Part shown: piece by piece, positions 45,531-55,900 of the stretch | Layout of the letters: each line of letters begins with the position of its first letter | Position numbering within the stretch: the first letter of the stretch is position 1 | Assembly (NCBI GenBank): GCA_934047225.1 | Contig: OW203990.1 | Location: 24,407,045 to 24,471,044 of the forward strand | DNA: 64,000 nucleotides | Reading direction: 5' to 3' | From: Ypsolopha sequella | Lineage: Eukaryota > Arthropoda > Insecta > Lepidoptera > Ypsolophidae | Translations under genes and position numbers: made by a program | The notes under the pieces: generated by a model | Seen by the model: the letters and a program-made list of their open reading frames with translations, nothing else | Told to the model about the DNA's origin: nothing | The model's database searches: none

Positions 45531-46583
45531 TTGGCTGAAATAGAAAAAGAAAGCGCTGAAGAAATTTACGTGAACGTATTTGTTTTTGTCGAATATACTA
45601 TCATAGGATAGATCCTGCGTAGCTAAGGATTGTCATAATCGTTGCCTGTTATATTTTGGCAGAATAAAAATTATCATTATTTATTATTTATTATTATTAA
45701 ATTATATTATTATTATTTATTTTGTTTTTATAATTATTATTTTGGACATTTTTGATCTCGTCTCTCTTTACTTGGCCAAAATAATTTAATAATAAAGATA
45801 ATAATTATCATGGTGACATTTATTTATGCAGTCAAATTTATGCTGAAGACTCAGTAAGTAGTCAGTATCGAATTCAAATTCAAAAATGATTTATTTCTTG
45901 TCCCCTACAAACGCAAGTCCCGAGTCAATACTATGGAAAGGCAAAATTTTCTTATTCAAATTTAGCAAAACATGTTATTGGTCCGTGATACTAATCATAT
46001 CACTTACCAAGCTTTCAGTATGAATTAGGTAGGTATAAATAAATCTCACCTTGTGTGTTTATATAAAAGTTTATAATTTGTGTATAATGTATATAAAAAG
46101 TAACATTTCTTTATATAGCTTAATTCATACTTAAGACTTGGTAAGTGCTCAGTATCAAGGTTCGATGACCTTTATTGTAAAATTCGTAATTTTTTTTCCG
46201 TGTGTCCTGTAAACGGAAGCCTAGCCCCGTTGTACTATGGGAGGTCAACATTATATTTTGACAATATATATCAACAATATATTTTGCGAAAAAGTGTTAT
46301 CGATCCGTGATACTGATCACTTAACAAGCCTCCAGTATGAATTTGGCTGCATAATTAAATGTCACCTCTTTAACCCTGTTTCATTGTAGCCCTCACAAGT
46401 CAACTACGACTGGTCTTTTCTTGCTTTTCTCAGGTAAGTTATATGTATAGATATAAGTCCCTTTTTTATTTATTTTATATACTTTGTAACTTCGCTCCTA
46501 TTAAAGGTCGGCGCTCCATGGAAATAAGTCCTGCTCGAACGCTTTGATTTTTATTCGATTAAATTTGACGTGTAAAAAGTGTA
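45531..46583 (+). other. 3' flank of exon H, duplicated with exon I
   Basis: The first part aligns with the exon I 3' flank (TTGCCTGTTATATTTT against TTGCCTGTTGTATTTT). A distal block near 46378-46505 (GTTTCATTGTAGCC, CGACTGGTCTTTTC, ATAAGTCCC, TTCGCTCCT) matches 49328-49440. In between lies sequence absent after exon I, with two copies of a motif like ACTTAGTAAGTGCTCAGTAT-type sequence near 45850 and 46140. Confidence 0.5.
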
Positions 46584-47258
46584 TTATACAAGGTGTAACA
46601 GAAAGGTGTAACCATATTTGAAGAGCTTATTCAGTCAATGGTATAGAACAACTTTTACTACGGAGCCAAACCTGAAATCTCAAAAAAAAAATCTGTCCTT
46701 CCATACATTTCAGCCGAGCGGCATTGCATTTTTCTATGAAACAGTTAATTTTTTTTTTTCGAGATACAGGGTTTGTTCCATAGTAAAAGTTGTTCTATGC
46801 AATTGACTGAAAAAGCTCTTCAAATATGGTTACAAATTTCTGTGATACAACGTGTTATACAACGTGTAACAGAAATGTGTAACCATATTTGAAGAGCTTA
46901 TTCAGTCAATTGTATAGAACAACTTTTACTACGGAGCCAAACCCGAAATCTCAAAAAAAAAAACTGTCCTTCCATACATTTCAGCCGAGCGGCATTCCAT
47001 TTTTCTATGAAACAGTTAATTTTTTTTTTCGAGATACAGGGTTTGTTCCATAGTAAAAGTTGTTCTATACAATTGACTGAATAAGCTCTTCAAATATGGT
47101 TACACATTTCTGTTACACGTTGTATAACACGTTGTATCACAGAAATGTGTAACCATATTTGAAGAGCTTATTCAGTCAATTGTATAGAACAACTTTTACT
47201 ATGGAACAAACCCTGTATCTCGAAAAAAAAAAATTAACTGTTTCATAGAAAAATATAC
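46584..47258. repeat. Three-fold array of a 270-bp foldback element
   Basis: The unit is AACGTGTAACAGAAATGTGT … AATATGGTTACACATTTCTG … ACGTTGTAT, a foldback centred on runs of A and T with CATACATTTCAGCCGAGCGG. Two full copies (46584-46860, 46861-47127) and a half copy (47128-47258) are fused end to end. Single copies lie at 59637-59904 and 60211-60458. Frames inside are not genes. Confidence 0.88.
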
Positions 47259-47799
47259 ATACCTGCTTTGCAATATAAACTATTTGAATTTGAACTGTCT
47301 ATCTCGCTCTAGTCAACAGCCGCGCACGCAAAACCTCAGTTATTTTGAAATTTTTTTGCAAAATTTTGAATAGGTTTTTTGTTTGATGTTTTATTATGAT
47401 TCTGTAATATGTTTTGTCATTGTTATGTCTCTAATTAAATCGCAATAGTCATGTTACGATAATGCTATTCGAGAGATTTTCTTCAAATTCCTGATTTTCT
47501 TCAGAAATTACTATAAAAATTTGCAGTATTTGTTTTTAATGATCTTATTATTCCTTTTATGTTGTAGCACGTGGTATTTAATTTGTTTAGAAGTGTTAAT
47601 ATTTTCTTACATCTAAAGTGATAATGCCAAATCCTGTTTTTACCCGGTTTCCGAACTACAACCCTTAATCGAAGTCGTAATAATAAAACTAAACTAAAAA
47701 TATTAAATATTGGGACTAGAATTGTAATAAAATAAAATCATTTACTTAACTTGAAAAAAAAATTGATAGAGTTACAAAATACTCTATCAAAATACTCTA
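47259..47799. other. AT-rich sequence, nothing recognised
   Basis: No features seen. TTTGAACTGTCTATCTCGCT near 47291 has a weak counterpart near 54065. Confidence 0.35.
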
Positions 47800-47975
47800 T
47801 CAATTGTGTCGATTCAGTGTACCACGCCTTATTTGACAGGACTAACCTTATTTTAAGAGCCCTGTCTTTGTTTTTTCGATACAGAAAAAAAATAACAGAA
47901 CGCTTAAAATAAGTTTAGTCCTGTCAAATAACCAATAACCTAAGTTGCGTCACATCGAATCGACACAACTGATAG
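47800..47975. repeat. MITE family TTGACAGGACT, copy 3
   Basis: AATTGTGTCGATTCAGTGTA and TTGACAGGACTAACCTTATT pair with AATAAGTTTAGTCCTGTCAA and ACATCGAATCGACACAACT. Confidence 0.78.
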
Positions 47976-48099
47976 AGTTTAGCTTAGTTTTAGTGGTACC
48001 GTCTGAGTATTTTTAAACATAATAAAAATACTGAAATTTAGTCTTTAGTTTCAGTAATATTGTTCGAAGATTTTTTTATCGACCAAACATTACGGCAAT

Positions 48100-48799
48100 A
48101 GTACCTATCATAGAACGTAAAATTATTATTAAAACTTTATTTGAATACATTACATCTATGAGTATAATAACTACAATATTGTGTTTTATAGACGTGAACT
48201 TCATACTATCGAAGAAAGGCCGACATATTTTACTTTACTACCTATTATAGAACGTAAAATTATTATTAAAACTTTATTTGAATACATTACATCTATGAGT
48301 ATAATAACTACAATATTGTGTTTTATAGACGTGAACTTCATACTATCGAAGAAAGGCCGACATCTTTTACTTTAATACCTGTTATAGAACGTAAAATTAT
48401 TATTAAAACTTTATTTGAATACATCTACGAGTATAATAACTACAATATTGTGTTTTATAGACGTGAACTTCATACTATCGAAGAAAGGCCGACATCTTTT
48501 ACTTTAATACCTGTTATAGAACGTAAAATTATTATTAAAACTTTATTTGAATACATCTACGAGTATAATAACTACAATATTGTGTTTTATAGACGTGAAC
48601 TTCATACTATCGAAGAAAGGCCGACATCTTTTACTTTACAACCTATCATAGAACGTAAAATTATTATTAAAACTTTATTTGAATACATCTACGAGTATAA
48701 TAACTACAATATTGTATTTATCATAGAACGTAAAATTATTATTAAAACTTTATTTGAATACACCTATGAGTATAATAACTACAATATTGTATTTTATAG
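48100..48799 (+). repeat. Tandem array of the exon I splice acceptor and exon start
   Basis: A 132-137 bp unit repeats directly before exon I. Each full unit holds TTTTATAG|ACGTGAACTTC (acceptor and exon start), about 55-60 bases resembling the start of exon I, then intron sequence (GAACGTAAAATTATTATTAA, CTACAATATTGTG). AGs lie at 48190-48191, 48327-48328, 48459-48460, 48591-48592 and the working one at 48798-48799; one further unit lacks the exon part. In the exon frame each decoy meets TAA about 16 codons after its AG, before any zinc ligand. Another frame stays open through the array only because 132 is a multiple of three. Confidence 0.9.
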
Positions 48800-49173
48800 A
48801 CGTGAACTTCATACTATCGAAGAAAGGCCGACATCTCTTAGTTTACGAACAGTACACCTACGCGAAAAATTGTGAGAGCAGAAAAGGAATCAGCTGGTCT
48901 TGCTCCTCGAGATGTTCTAGAAAATGTAGCGCTCAAATAAACATTACTATTGATGGCGAGATGACAATAGTCAACGATGAACATTCTCACCCTCCACCCG
49001 TTTTCTATGTTAACGAAAAGGGCGAATACGTCAGAGTTCCAGACAAACGTTTAAGCAAAATGCACATTATTGAAGAAGAACATTTTGAACACATAAAAAA
49101 AGAACTACTAGCTGAAACCGAAAAGAAAAGCGCTGAAGAAATAGAAGTTCATTCACCAGAACCTGTAGAGTAG
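48800..49173 (+). CDS. mod(mdg4): Alternative C-terminal FLYWCH exon I
   Basis: The acceptor TTGTATTTTATAG is followed by AC (phase 1), then 123 codons to a stop at 49173. The finger reads NFILSKKGRHLLVYEQYTYA (residues 2-21), Trp32, Cys34, Cys42 and His61-Ser-His63-Pro-Pro-Pro. The conserved VFYVNEKGEYVRVPDKR follows, then an acidic/basic tail (EEEHFEHIKKELLAETEKK, AEEIEVHSPEPVE). It is the full-length sister of exon H and the longest single-exon FLYWCH product here. The array of partial copies just upstream repeats its own acceptor and first codons. Confidence 0.87.
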
Positions 49174-49898
49174 AGTAACTAGGCATTTGTTTCTGTCTAA
49201 TACAGTAATTTATAGAATTCATGTTCAAGAACTGTCATATTTGTTGCCTGTTGTATTTTAAAATCTACTTTATTATTTATTATTATGCTCTATGTATATA
49301 AACACATAATAATAATCTCTTTACCCTTGTTTCATTGTAGCCATTACACCCCAATTTCGACTGGTCTTTTTCAGGTTTCCCCAGGTATGTTTTATAAGTC
49401 CCCTTTATTTGTTTGTGTTACTTTGTTACTTCGCCCCTTTTTATAGAAGTTGTTTTCAATAATAAAACTAAACCATGAGAAATATTATTTGGACTAGACC
49501 AAAGATTTCAAAAGTAAAGATAAGCCCTTACCGTACTATGATAGCACCAAAATGTTTCCACCTTTAAATGGGTGACGCTCACACGTTTGGAATCAGTGCT
49601 CATCTGAACACAATGATAGTTGGGCGCCTTAAGTGCATTTAAAGTGAATAATTTTAACAACTTTAGTTGTCTGATCAGTTTGCTGACCGTAGGTAGACAG
49701 ATTGTGCAGTCATAAGTGTGCGCGCGTCGGCATTATGTTAACGCAATTCAAAAATTTGATTCAAAAACAATGCAATAGATTTTAGGTGCCAGGGCTCATC
49801 TAAACTTTTGAAATCTTTGGACTAGACTAGTAATAAAACAGACCATTGCTCACGTTTAAGAGTAGGTATGTTATCCCCTTTAAAAATATTTTTTGTAG
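49174..49898. other. 3' flank of exon I
   Basis: Shares the duplicated blocks described for the exon H flank (49325-49440). The rest is AT-rich without recognised features. Confidence 0.4.
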
Positions 49899-50146
49899 CA
49901 AGAATCATCACATCAATCAGAGGCCAGCCACAGATTCTATACCGAAATTATACTTATACCCGTAGAGCTGTTTCCAAAAAAGGTACAAAGTGGTGCTGCT
50001 CTTCAAGAATCTCGAAGTCTTGTAGAGCATTCGTGATGACTCTGATGAAACAAGAAAAGCATACAGTTGTCTCTGGGAACGACCAGCATAGCCATCCTGC
50101 GATCTCTTTTCATGTAACTTCTGAAGGGAGATTTATTAGAATGTAA
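49899..50146 (+). CDS. mod(mdg4): Alternative C-terminal FLYWCH exon J
   Basis: The acceptor AATATTTTTTGTAG is followed by CA (phase 1), then 81 codons to TAA at 50144-50146. The finger reads ITSIRGQPQILYRNYTYTRR (residues 3-22), Trp31, Cys33, Cys41-Arg-Ala and His63-Ser-His65-Pro-Ala-Ile. The spacing before the first His is two residues longer than in exons H and I. The tail FHVTSEGRFIRM is a good match to the shared end. It belongs to the CSSR group with exons H, I and L. A decayed copy follows at 50805-50925. The ATG at 49868 precedes the acceptor and is not needed. Confidence 0.82.
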
Positions 50147-50687
50147 TTTTATGCCCTCTATTTAAAATTACGAGTAATCAAAACTACGATAGAAACCAAT
50201 TTCTACATTTTTAACTCTTGGCGATTTATGTACCGCAAGGAGATACAAATTGTTTAATATTATAAAAAAATATGTCGTTTTAATTTTTAATTATCTGTGA
50301 AACAAAATAGAATTCATAAACTAATTTATTGTTTTATATAAGGTTTAAAGGTTTAATATTTTTATATTGAAGATTTTTAAATGTATTTAATCGAAAATAG
50401 TTTAACACTTTCATGCTACATTAAAAACTCAACGAGTTTTAATAGATGTAGGTAGGTGTAGAGAAAAGAAAGAACCTTTTGACATACTTCTTTCTTTTCT
50501 TAGGCCGACGTTTCAGTGTTCTGTGATGAATGTTTTGTTTTTATGATTGACGTCAATAAAATTGTTTTACGTCAATTTTATATATAAAGGGATCATATTT
50601 TACGATATATTGTATAGGGATCAGTTTCATTTTTCATTAACACGTGACAAAAACGGTATAAAATAGTATGAGGCACAAAGTCGTTGA
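50147..50687. other. AT-rich sequence between exon J and its relic
   Basis: AAAGAAAGAACCTTTTGACA and TACTTCTTTCTTTTCTTAGG lie near 50466-50505. No further exon seen. Confidence 0.35.
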
Positions 50688-50754
50688 CAAAGGCAGTCTG
50701 AATCTGCTGAAACCGGTAGGCTTTCCCGATCATAGTATTTATTAAGGTGAGCCA
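50688..50754 (+). repeat. Single-arm fragment of the 19714-19942 hairpin family
   Basis: GACAAAGGCAGTCTGAATCT, GAAACCGGTAGGCTTTCCCG and AAGGTGAGCC match one arm of the long hairpin with several substitutions. Confidence 0.7.
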
Positions 50755-50804
50755 TGAATTTCCCACAAGTTTCAATAAATTCTATGAAAAATAAAAAATG
50801 TTTG

Positions 50805-50925
50805 CTCTTCCAAATCCTCGAAGTCTTGACAAAGAAATACAGCTGTTGCTTCCGGTGACAAATAACATAGCCATCCTGCAGTCTCAGATCATACAACTCT
50901 TAAAGGAAAATTTACAAGATTTTAG
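50805..50925 (+). pseudogene. Decayed copy of FLYWCH exon J
   Basis: The second half of exon J is recognisable. TTTGCTCTTCCAAATCCTCG with AAGTCTTG mirrors the CSSRISKS region. Then a frame reads TAVASGDK, a stop, HSHPAVSDHTTLKGKFTRF and a stop, against HTVVSGNDQHSHPAISFHV… in exon J. An in-frame stop directly precedes the His ligands, the second Cys region is shortened by a deletion, and no acceptor or FLYWCH N-terminal half is present. The hairpin fragment just upstream may mark the disruption. It shows exon birth and death within the array. Confidence 0.78.
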
Positions 50926-51553
50926 TTTCTGACAGCTTTTGCAAAATTTTTTTCTGTAGGTGACCATTTATCGCCACGACAATTATCCCAAGAGCATAGA
51001 CTATTACTAAAACATCGAACACACTTTTACATCTTCGTTTCACCGACGATTTTTACCTTCCAAAGTGACCATGATATAAGGCAATGATAATAAAATTCTT
51101 TATTGCACAATATAAAAATTTCGTACATAGGCGAGTTTAATACTGTTTAGTATTCTCTACCAGCTAACCTTTGGTAATGGGGAAGTTGTTGAGGGTAGTG
51201 CAATGATGTCAAAATATTATAGGGTACCGATTTAAATATATATATTACTCAAACACTTAGTAAATTATATTATACTACATGCTAATAAACATAAACAGTA
51301 ATCAATAGGAGATAACAACATTAAATGATAAACTACATATACCACTTAAAAAATGTACATACATACATAAATAAATAAGTATAATGTATATATACTGAAA
51401 AGAATTTGTCTAAAAACTTAAAACAAATAAAATATTTTAATTATTGTGGATCATTCTGTAAATCTGATATAAGGTTTTTGGTGATGGTAAGATTTTTTTG
51501 TGTGTATCATGAATTCTGTCAAAATTAGGGACGTCACCTCGCTTCGCTTGACT
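50926..51553. other. AT-rich sequence, nothing recognised
   Basis: No features seen apart from TACATA-type simple repeats near 51357. Confidence 0.35.
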
Positions 51554-51787
51554 CACGGAGAAAAAATAGTTTTACAACACTACCAGATCGTTTTGTAAAA
51601 AAAACCTTGTAAACAAAAACAGAATTATGTTATATTTACTTGAATTATTGTCTACATTAGATTGTTCAAGTAAACTGAACAATAAATAAGTAAACTGAAT
51701 AATAAATATAGACGTCACATATAGTACAATGCTTTCTGTTTAAATGAACTATATTCAGGTTAACGGAACCAGATTTTTTTCTCGGTG
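51554..51787. repeat. MITE family CACGGAGAAAAAA, copy 2
   Basis: CACGGAGAAAAAATAGTTTT to TTTTTCTCGGTG. The body matches 2525-2758 closely. Confidence 0.8.
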
Positions 51788-52054
51788 CTCCTTATTTTAT
51801 CTTACATGTATACCTAACACGCTACTCCACGCTTCGCTCGTCATCGCACCTATTTTTGAGTTTTGATGAAAGATTTTCGTAAATTTCCTAATGCTGATAA
51901 ATAAAAGAGTACCTACCTATTTCAAAATTAATTAATGGTATGAGCAACTATCAGTTTATAGTTAAAAAAATGAACTACAACACTAATACTTGATTATTGT
52001 ACAAAACTATTTACAAGGAAGAGAAATTTTAAAGCTGAAAGTATTAATATTATA

Positions 52055-52510
52055 GATTAACATTATATCATTACAGTATAGAAACGCAGAAAGAAACGTA
52101 AATCTGGATGTGGGGAGCTCTGAACCGGGATTCGAACCCGGAACCTCTCGCTTACCTTAATTGGTAGCATCATCCTTTGGTAACCATTGTCTTAGTTGTT
52201 CTTCATTATAGGCCAAAGTCTGCGACCTTTATTAGTTTAATACAGGCAAAGTATTTCAGCAAGATATATACTTTGAAACTATGACAGAAATAAATTTCTA
52301 TGTTTGAACACTTGGCGATTTATCCATCGCAAAGAGATATAAATTAACATTATATCATTGCAGTATAGAAACGCAGAAAGAAAAGTAAATCTGGATGTGA
52401 GGAGGGTTCCTCACATCCAGATTTACTTTTCTGTAACTTTACTATACTGCAATGATATAATGTAAATTTATATCTCCTTGCGATATAAGTGTTGAAACAT
52501 AGAAATTTAT
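52055..52510. repeat. Foldback repeat complex with tRNA-like segment
   Basis: TTATATCATTGCAGTATAGA and AAAGTAAATCTGGATGTGAG (52350-52402) are mirrored by CCTCACATCCAGATTTACTT and TACTATACTGCAATGATATA (52407-52460), a 60-bp stem. A single arm lies at 52055-52115, and another at 56624-56690. Between them, on the minus strand, GGGTTCGAATCCCGG (about 52124-52138) is a B-box, so a SINE or tRNA-like piece is included. Confidence 0.75.
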
Positions 52511-53297
52511 TTCTGTCATAGTTTTAATATTATAGTGCAAACTATAATTTTCAAAGACAAATTTTAAAGCTGAAATTACAATTATAGTGCAAACAATTAT
52601 TTTTAAAGCTGTAATTATAATATTGTAGTGTAAAGTATTAATTTTAAAGGCCTTTTATAGTGGAAATCATTATTATTAAAATTAATTCATATATATCCGA
52701 TATAAAATTATTATATGAATAATATTGGAATGCCGACATTGCCCAGCATTCTACATAGGTGAAACCAAGAACCCATTACACATCCGCATGAACCAACACA
52801 GACACACATCAGACACTATACAAAACAACATCCCATCCCGACACACACCCGCTTCCACAACCAAATTTTAATTTTTTCATTTTTTTTTATATTTTTAATA
52901 TAGATAGTTCCTATCATAACCTTTTCAGACTGTATCAACTTGTTTTCATATATATTTTTTATCATTTTTACCTGTCAACCACTCGACTGATGACGGCCTC
53001 ACTGATGAGGCCGAAATATATCGAAAATATAAAGTTTGTTATTTTTTTATTATTATCATATAAATGTTAAAACTACATATAAAATTATTAAAATATAACT
53101 CCGTTTCTACCTGTTGGCCAAGTAAAACGAAAAGCCCTTTTAATAAATATTAGTTCTTATTTTCGGTAGCATTTTCTATGCTTATTTTAGTGTCTTCAGA
53201 ATAGGAAACTTAGAAATACATGTATATCGTCAGGGGGTGTCAGAGGTGTTCCGAGCGTGAAGTTTGAAATGAAATTCACAGTCCACACTCAGTACAC
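52511..53297. other. AT-rich sequence with retroelement scraps
   Basis: Three loose tandem copies of a motif with ATTATAGTGCAAAC and TTTTAAAGCTG lie at 52525-52645. GATGACGGCCTCACTGATGA near 52990 and CGAAATATATCGAAAATATA are typical of dispersed repeats. No exon seen. Confidence 0.4.
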
Positions 53298-53719
53298 CTA
53301 GGGCTGCCATCCGTACGGGTTTCCCCGGATTTGTCCTAGTTTGGAGGGCGTTCGGGGGCCGTCCGGGGAGGATTTGGAAAAAGATCCGGGTAAAACCCGG
53401 ACACCATATGTGTCAGGCGTAACCACATTTAATTGAAGGATAATCAATAAATAAAAACAAATCTAAGCAAATAATTCATTCGTTCGTAAACCGCATCGAA
53501 GCCAACTCCAGCGCGGCAATATAACATATTTATTGTTTAATGAATAATTATTAATGTTGAATGAAAAATATTTGATGAATAAAATGTTAAATAAAACTTA
53601 TTATTTTTTAGAATATTTGTTTTATGCGTGTCCGGGGAAAAACCGCAATTTTACCTTAATGTCCGGGGTTTTTGAAGTTTTTGTCCTCTGTCGGCAATTT
53701 AGATGATGGCAGCCCTAGG
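53298..53719. repeat. Foldback element AGGGCTGCCATC
   Basis: CTAGGGCTGCCATCCGTAC at the left and GATGGCAGCCCTAG at the right bound a 420-bp element with GTCCGGG and CCGGGTAAAACCCGGAC-type blocks inside. Confidence 0.75.
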
Positions 53720-54005
53720 TACACCTGCATTTCACCGACGATTGTTACGTCCCAACGTGATGGGTGTTAGGTGGTGAGCCCTATCGCCGTACTTCGGGCA
53801 CAAATACACACTTTTTAGGGCGTGCAGGTTTTTATTACGATGTTTTCCTTCACCGTTTTGCAAGTGGTAAGTAACAACAAATACTATGTACATAAATTCC
53901 GAAAAACTCATTGATTCATGCCCGACCGGGGATCGAACCTAGATCTCAAGATTGAGAGGCCAGCGCTCTGCCCCTGAGTTACCGCTGCTAGTTGTAGAAA
54001 TAGGC
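53720..54005 (-). repeat. tRNA-derived SINE
   Basis: On the minus strand TAGCAGCGGTAACTCAGGGG (A-box region) precedes AGGTTCGATCCCCGGTCGGG (B-box). The body then continues towards 53750. Not a functional tRNA. Confidence 0.7.
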
Positions 54006-54020
54006 AATAATAATGTTTAA

Positions 54021-54443
54021 GGGGCTGCACTATGCTAAAATTCAGTCCTGCTCTAACGCGTTGGTTTTTTAGCTCTCTATCCTGCTCTAATCAGATGCCG
54101 CGCACGCTAAACTTCAGTTATTTTGAAATCGTGGCTACACTATTGCATTAACCATAATTTTTTCATGTAATAAATATGGTTTTTCTCGTTAGTATTTGCG
54201 TGTGTTGGTTTCGTTTCAATCGCTCTTTTTTGAAACACGGAAACTGAATCGCTTTTTTCGTGAAATTCATGCTTTTTTAAAAGTAATATAAGTAATAGAA
54301 GATTAAACGTATGTTTATTTATAAAGTGTATAGTAATAATTTTCTTGAGTCAGAAAACACGCCATATTTTTTTCAAATTTTTACCATGTACATTGATGGA
54401 ATTGAATCCAATACAAAACTGATGTTTAGCATTGTGGAGCCCC
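54021..54443. mobile_element. TTAA-flanked MITE, GGGGCT family, copy 2
   Basis: TTAA precedes GGGGCTGCACTATGCTAAA (54017-54020) and follows TTTAGCATTGTGGAGCCCC (54444-54447). Same terminal family as 7405-7890. Confidence 0.75.
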
Positions 54444-55137
54444 TTAAATCAATTTTTAAGTCTTCTTGATTTTTATACATCCGTCCGTCTTACCTACTCG
54501 TAGAACATTTCGCCAAGGGGATTTTTCAGTCTTAACTTATTGTATTGTAAATAAAACTAATTCTTGGTAACTGTTCCACTGTTTGTTTATTAGACTAGCT
54601 ACCGGTTTCGTTAAAATAACATCTTCAGGATTTTATGGTTTAGGTACGAATATTGCAAATGTTCCATCAAGAACCAACAACGACAAGTATCCATTTCTTA
54701 ACTTATTGTCACGACATGAATCCCCGAGGGGGTGTCAGAGCTGTTTCCAAGTATGAAATGCAAGTAGTTTTACCCGCTGTTCACCTTCTTGTAAGAAACA
54801 GTAAATTATAATTAATTTTAATAAAAATACTTGCTACACAGTTCCACTATTTGCGACCGGTTTCATCGTTTTAACGACATCTTCAGAAACAATTAACTAT
54901 GTTTGAAACTAGTTGCAAACGTTTAAACGGTATTACATAGATTTTTACTACTGTTTACCAAGTATTTTTTTTCAAGTTCACGATGACTTTCCATCAAGAA
55001 GTGAATATTCACTGTCAACTACATACTATATGTATATATATTTTTTTATTAAATACACCACAACAGCTTTAAATGTTTTTTGTTTTTTTTTTTTATTTAA
55101 ATATACTGATAGTTAGGATAATACAACTTTATAAAGT
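54444..55137. repeat. Dispersed repeats with ACCGGTTTCGT…ACATCTTCAG motif
   Basis: TAGCTACCGGTTTCGTTAAA and ATAACATCTTCAGG (54597-54630) and GCGACCGGTTTCATCGTTTT and AACGACATCTTCAG (54854-54888) are two copies of a motif common at the ends of dispersed elements. No gene seen. Confidence 0.45.
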
Positions 55138-55214
55138 AATCTCAAGACATATTTCGGGTCCGATCTGGACCCGGCATCAGTTAAGTCTTAATATCTTGAG
55201 ATTACTTTATAGAT
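55138..55214. repeat. Hairpin element upstream of the basic-module exon
   Basis: AAAGTAATCTCAAGA and CCGATCTGGACCCGG are mirrored by TCTTGAGATTACTTTAT. It is related in style to the ATATTTCGGGCC hairpin at 19421. It ends about 60 bases before the exon at 55274. Confidence 0.7.
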
Positions 55215-55273
55215 GTATATTATAATACTTCTTATGAGACTTATTGTTTTAGCTTACTTACTGAATATCTTAG

Positions 55274-55518
55274 ATGAAGCTGAAGAAAAGTATGAGGTTA
55301 GGAATCGTTCAGCTAGAAGAACCCAAATGTTTAGGAGAAAATTAAAGAAAGACACTGAGCAATGGAAACAATATTTGAAAAAAGAACGAGAAAGAGACGC
55401 TAAGAGAAGGAAACAAAACTTAGAGAAACGTCTACTAGATCCTAAAGCAATGGAGTTATGGAGAGAAAAGGCGAGAACGAGACAAAGATTGTATAGACAA
55501 AAAAACAAAAAAAACTAA
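55274..55518 (+). CDS. Alternative terminal exon with a basic Arg/Lys-rich module, plus strand
   Basis: The acceptor GAATATCTTAG is followed by AT (phase 1), then 80 codons plus stop at 55516-55518. A second AG at 55251-55252 would also keep the phase. The peptide is helical and highly charged: AEEKYEVRNRSARRTQMFRR, then LKKDTEQWKQYLKKERERDA, KRRKQNLEKRLLDP and MELWREKARTRQRLYRQKN. No Cys/His ligands are present. In composition and repeated RER/KRR rhythm it parallels the minus-strand exon at 3879-4192. AATAAA lies at 55575-55580. It is probably an alternative non-FLYWCH C-terminus of the same gene. Confidence 0.68.
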
Positions 55519-55674
55519 TCGCTATTTACTCTTCTGAAATCACCTTTTGTCCCATATTAAGTTGTACTACGAAAAATAAAGTTTTTATATAAAATAATAC
55601 CGTAGATTTTATTCAAAATATTTCAATTCCGGCTTCGCGTAAAGCAATTTCTTTTAGACAACCATAAATATCCA

Positions 55675-55900
55675 TCAGCCAATATCGGTCCACTGCTGGA
55701 CATAGGCCTCTCCAAAGGCACGCCACATTTTTCTATCCTTGGCCATCCTCGTCCAGCCAGTACCGGCAATCTTTTTTAGATCGTCAGTCCAGCGAGCTGG
55801 CGGGCGTCCTACACTGCGTCTGCCGGTTCGTGGTCTCCACTCGAGAACCTTTCTCCCCCATCGGTTCTCGTTAACCATAGATAAGATCAACCATATTATT
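55675..55900 (-). mobile_element. C-terminal tail of a non-LTR retrotransposon
   Basis: The minus frame encodes ENRWGRKVLEWRPRTGRRSV, GRPPARWTDDLKKIAGTGW, TRMAKDRKMWRAFGEAYVQQ and WTDIG with a stop. This is the standard tail of a common insect non-LTR element (…WRPR…GRPPxRWxDD…W…A.DR..WR..GEAYVQQW…). It is 5'-truncated. Confidence 0.85.

Noticed and set aside
48100..48799. CRISPR-like array
   Set aside because: Units are contiguous tandem repeats without unique spacers, in eukaryotic sequence, and correspond to a duplicated exon start.
48318..48875. 185-codon repeat protein
   Set aside because: It is the off-frame translation of the 132-bp tandem unit, open only because the unit length is a multiple of three.
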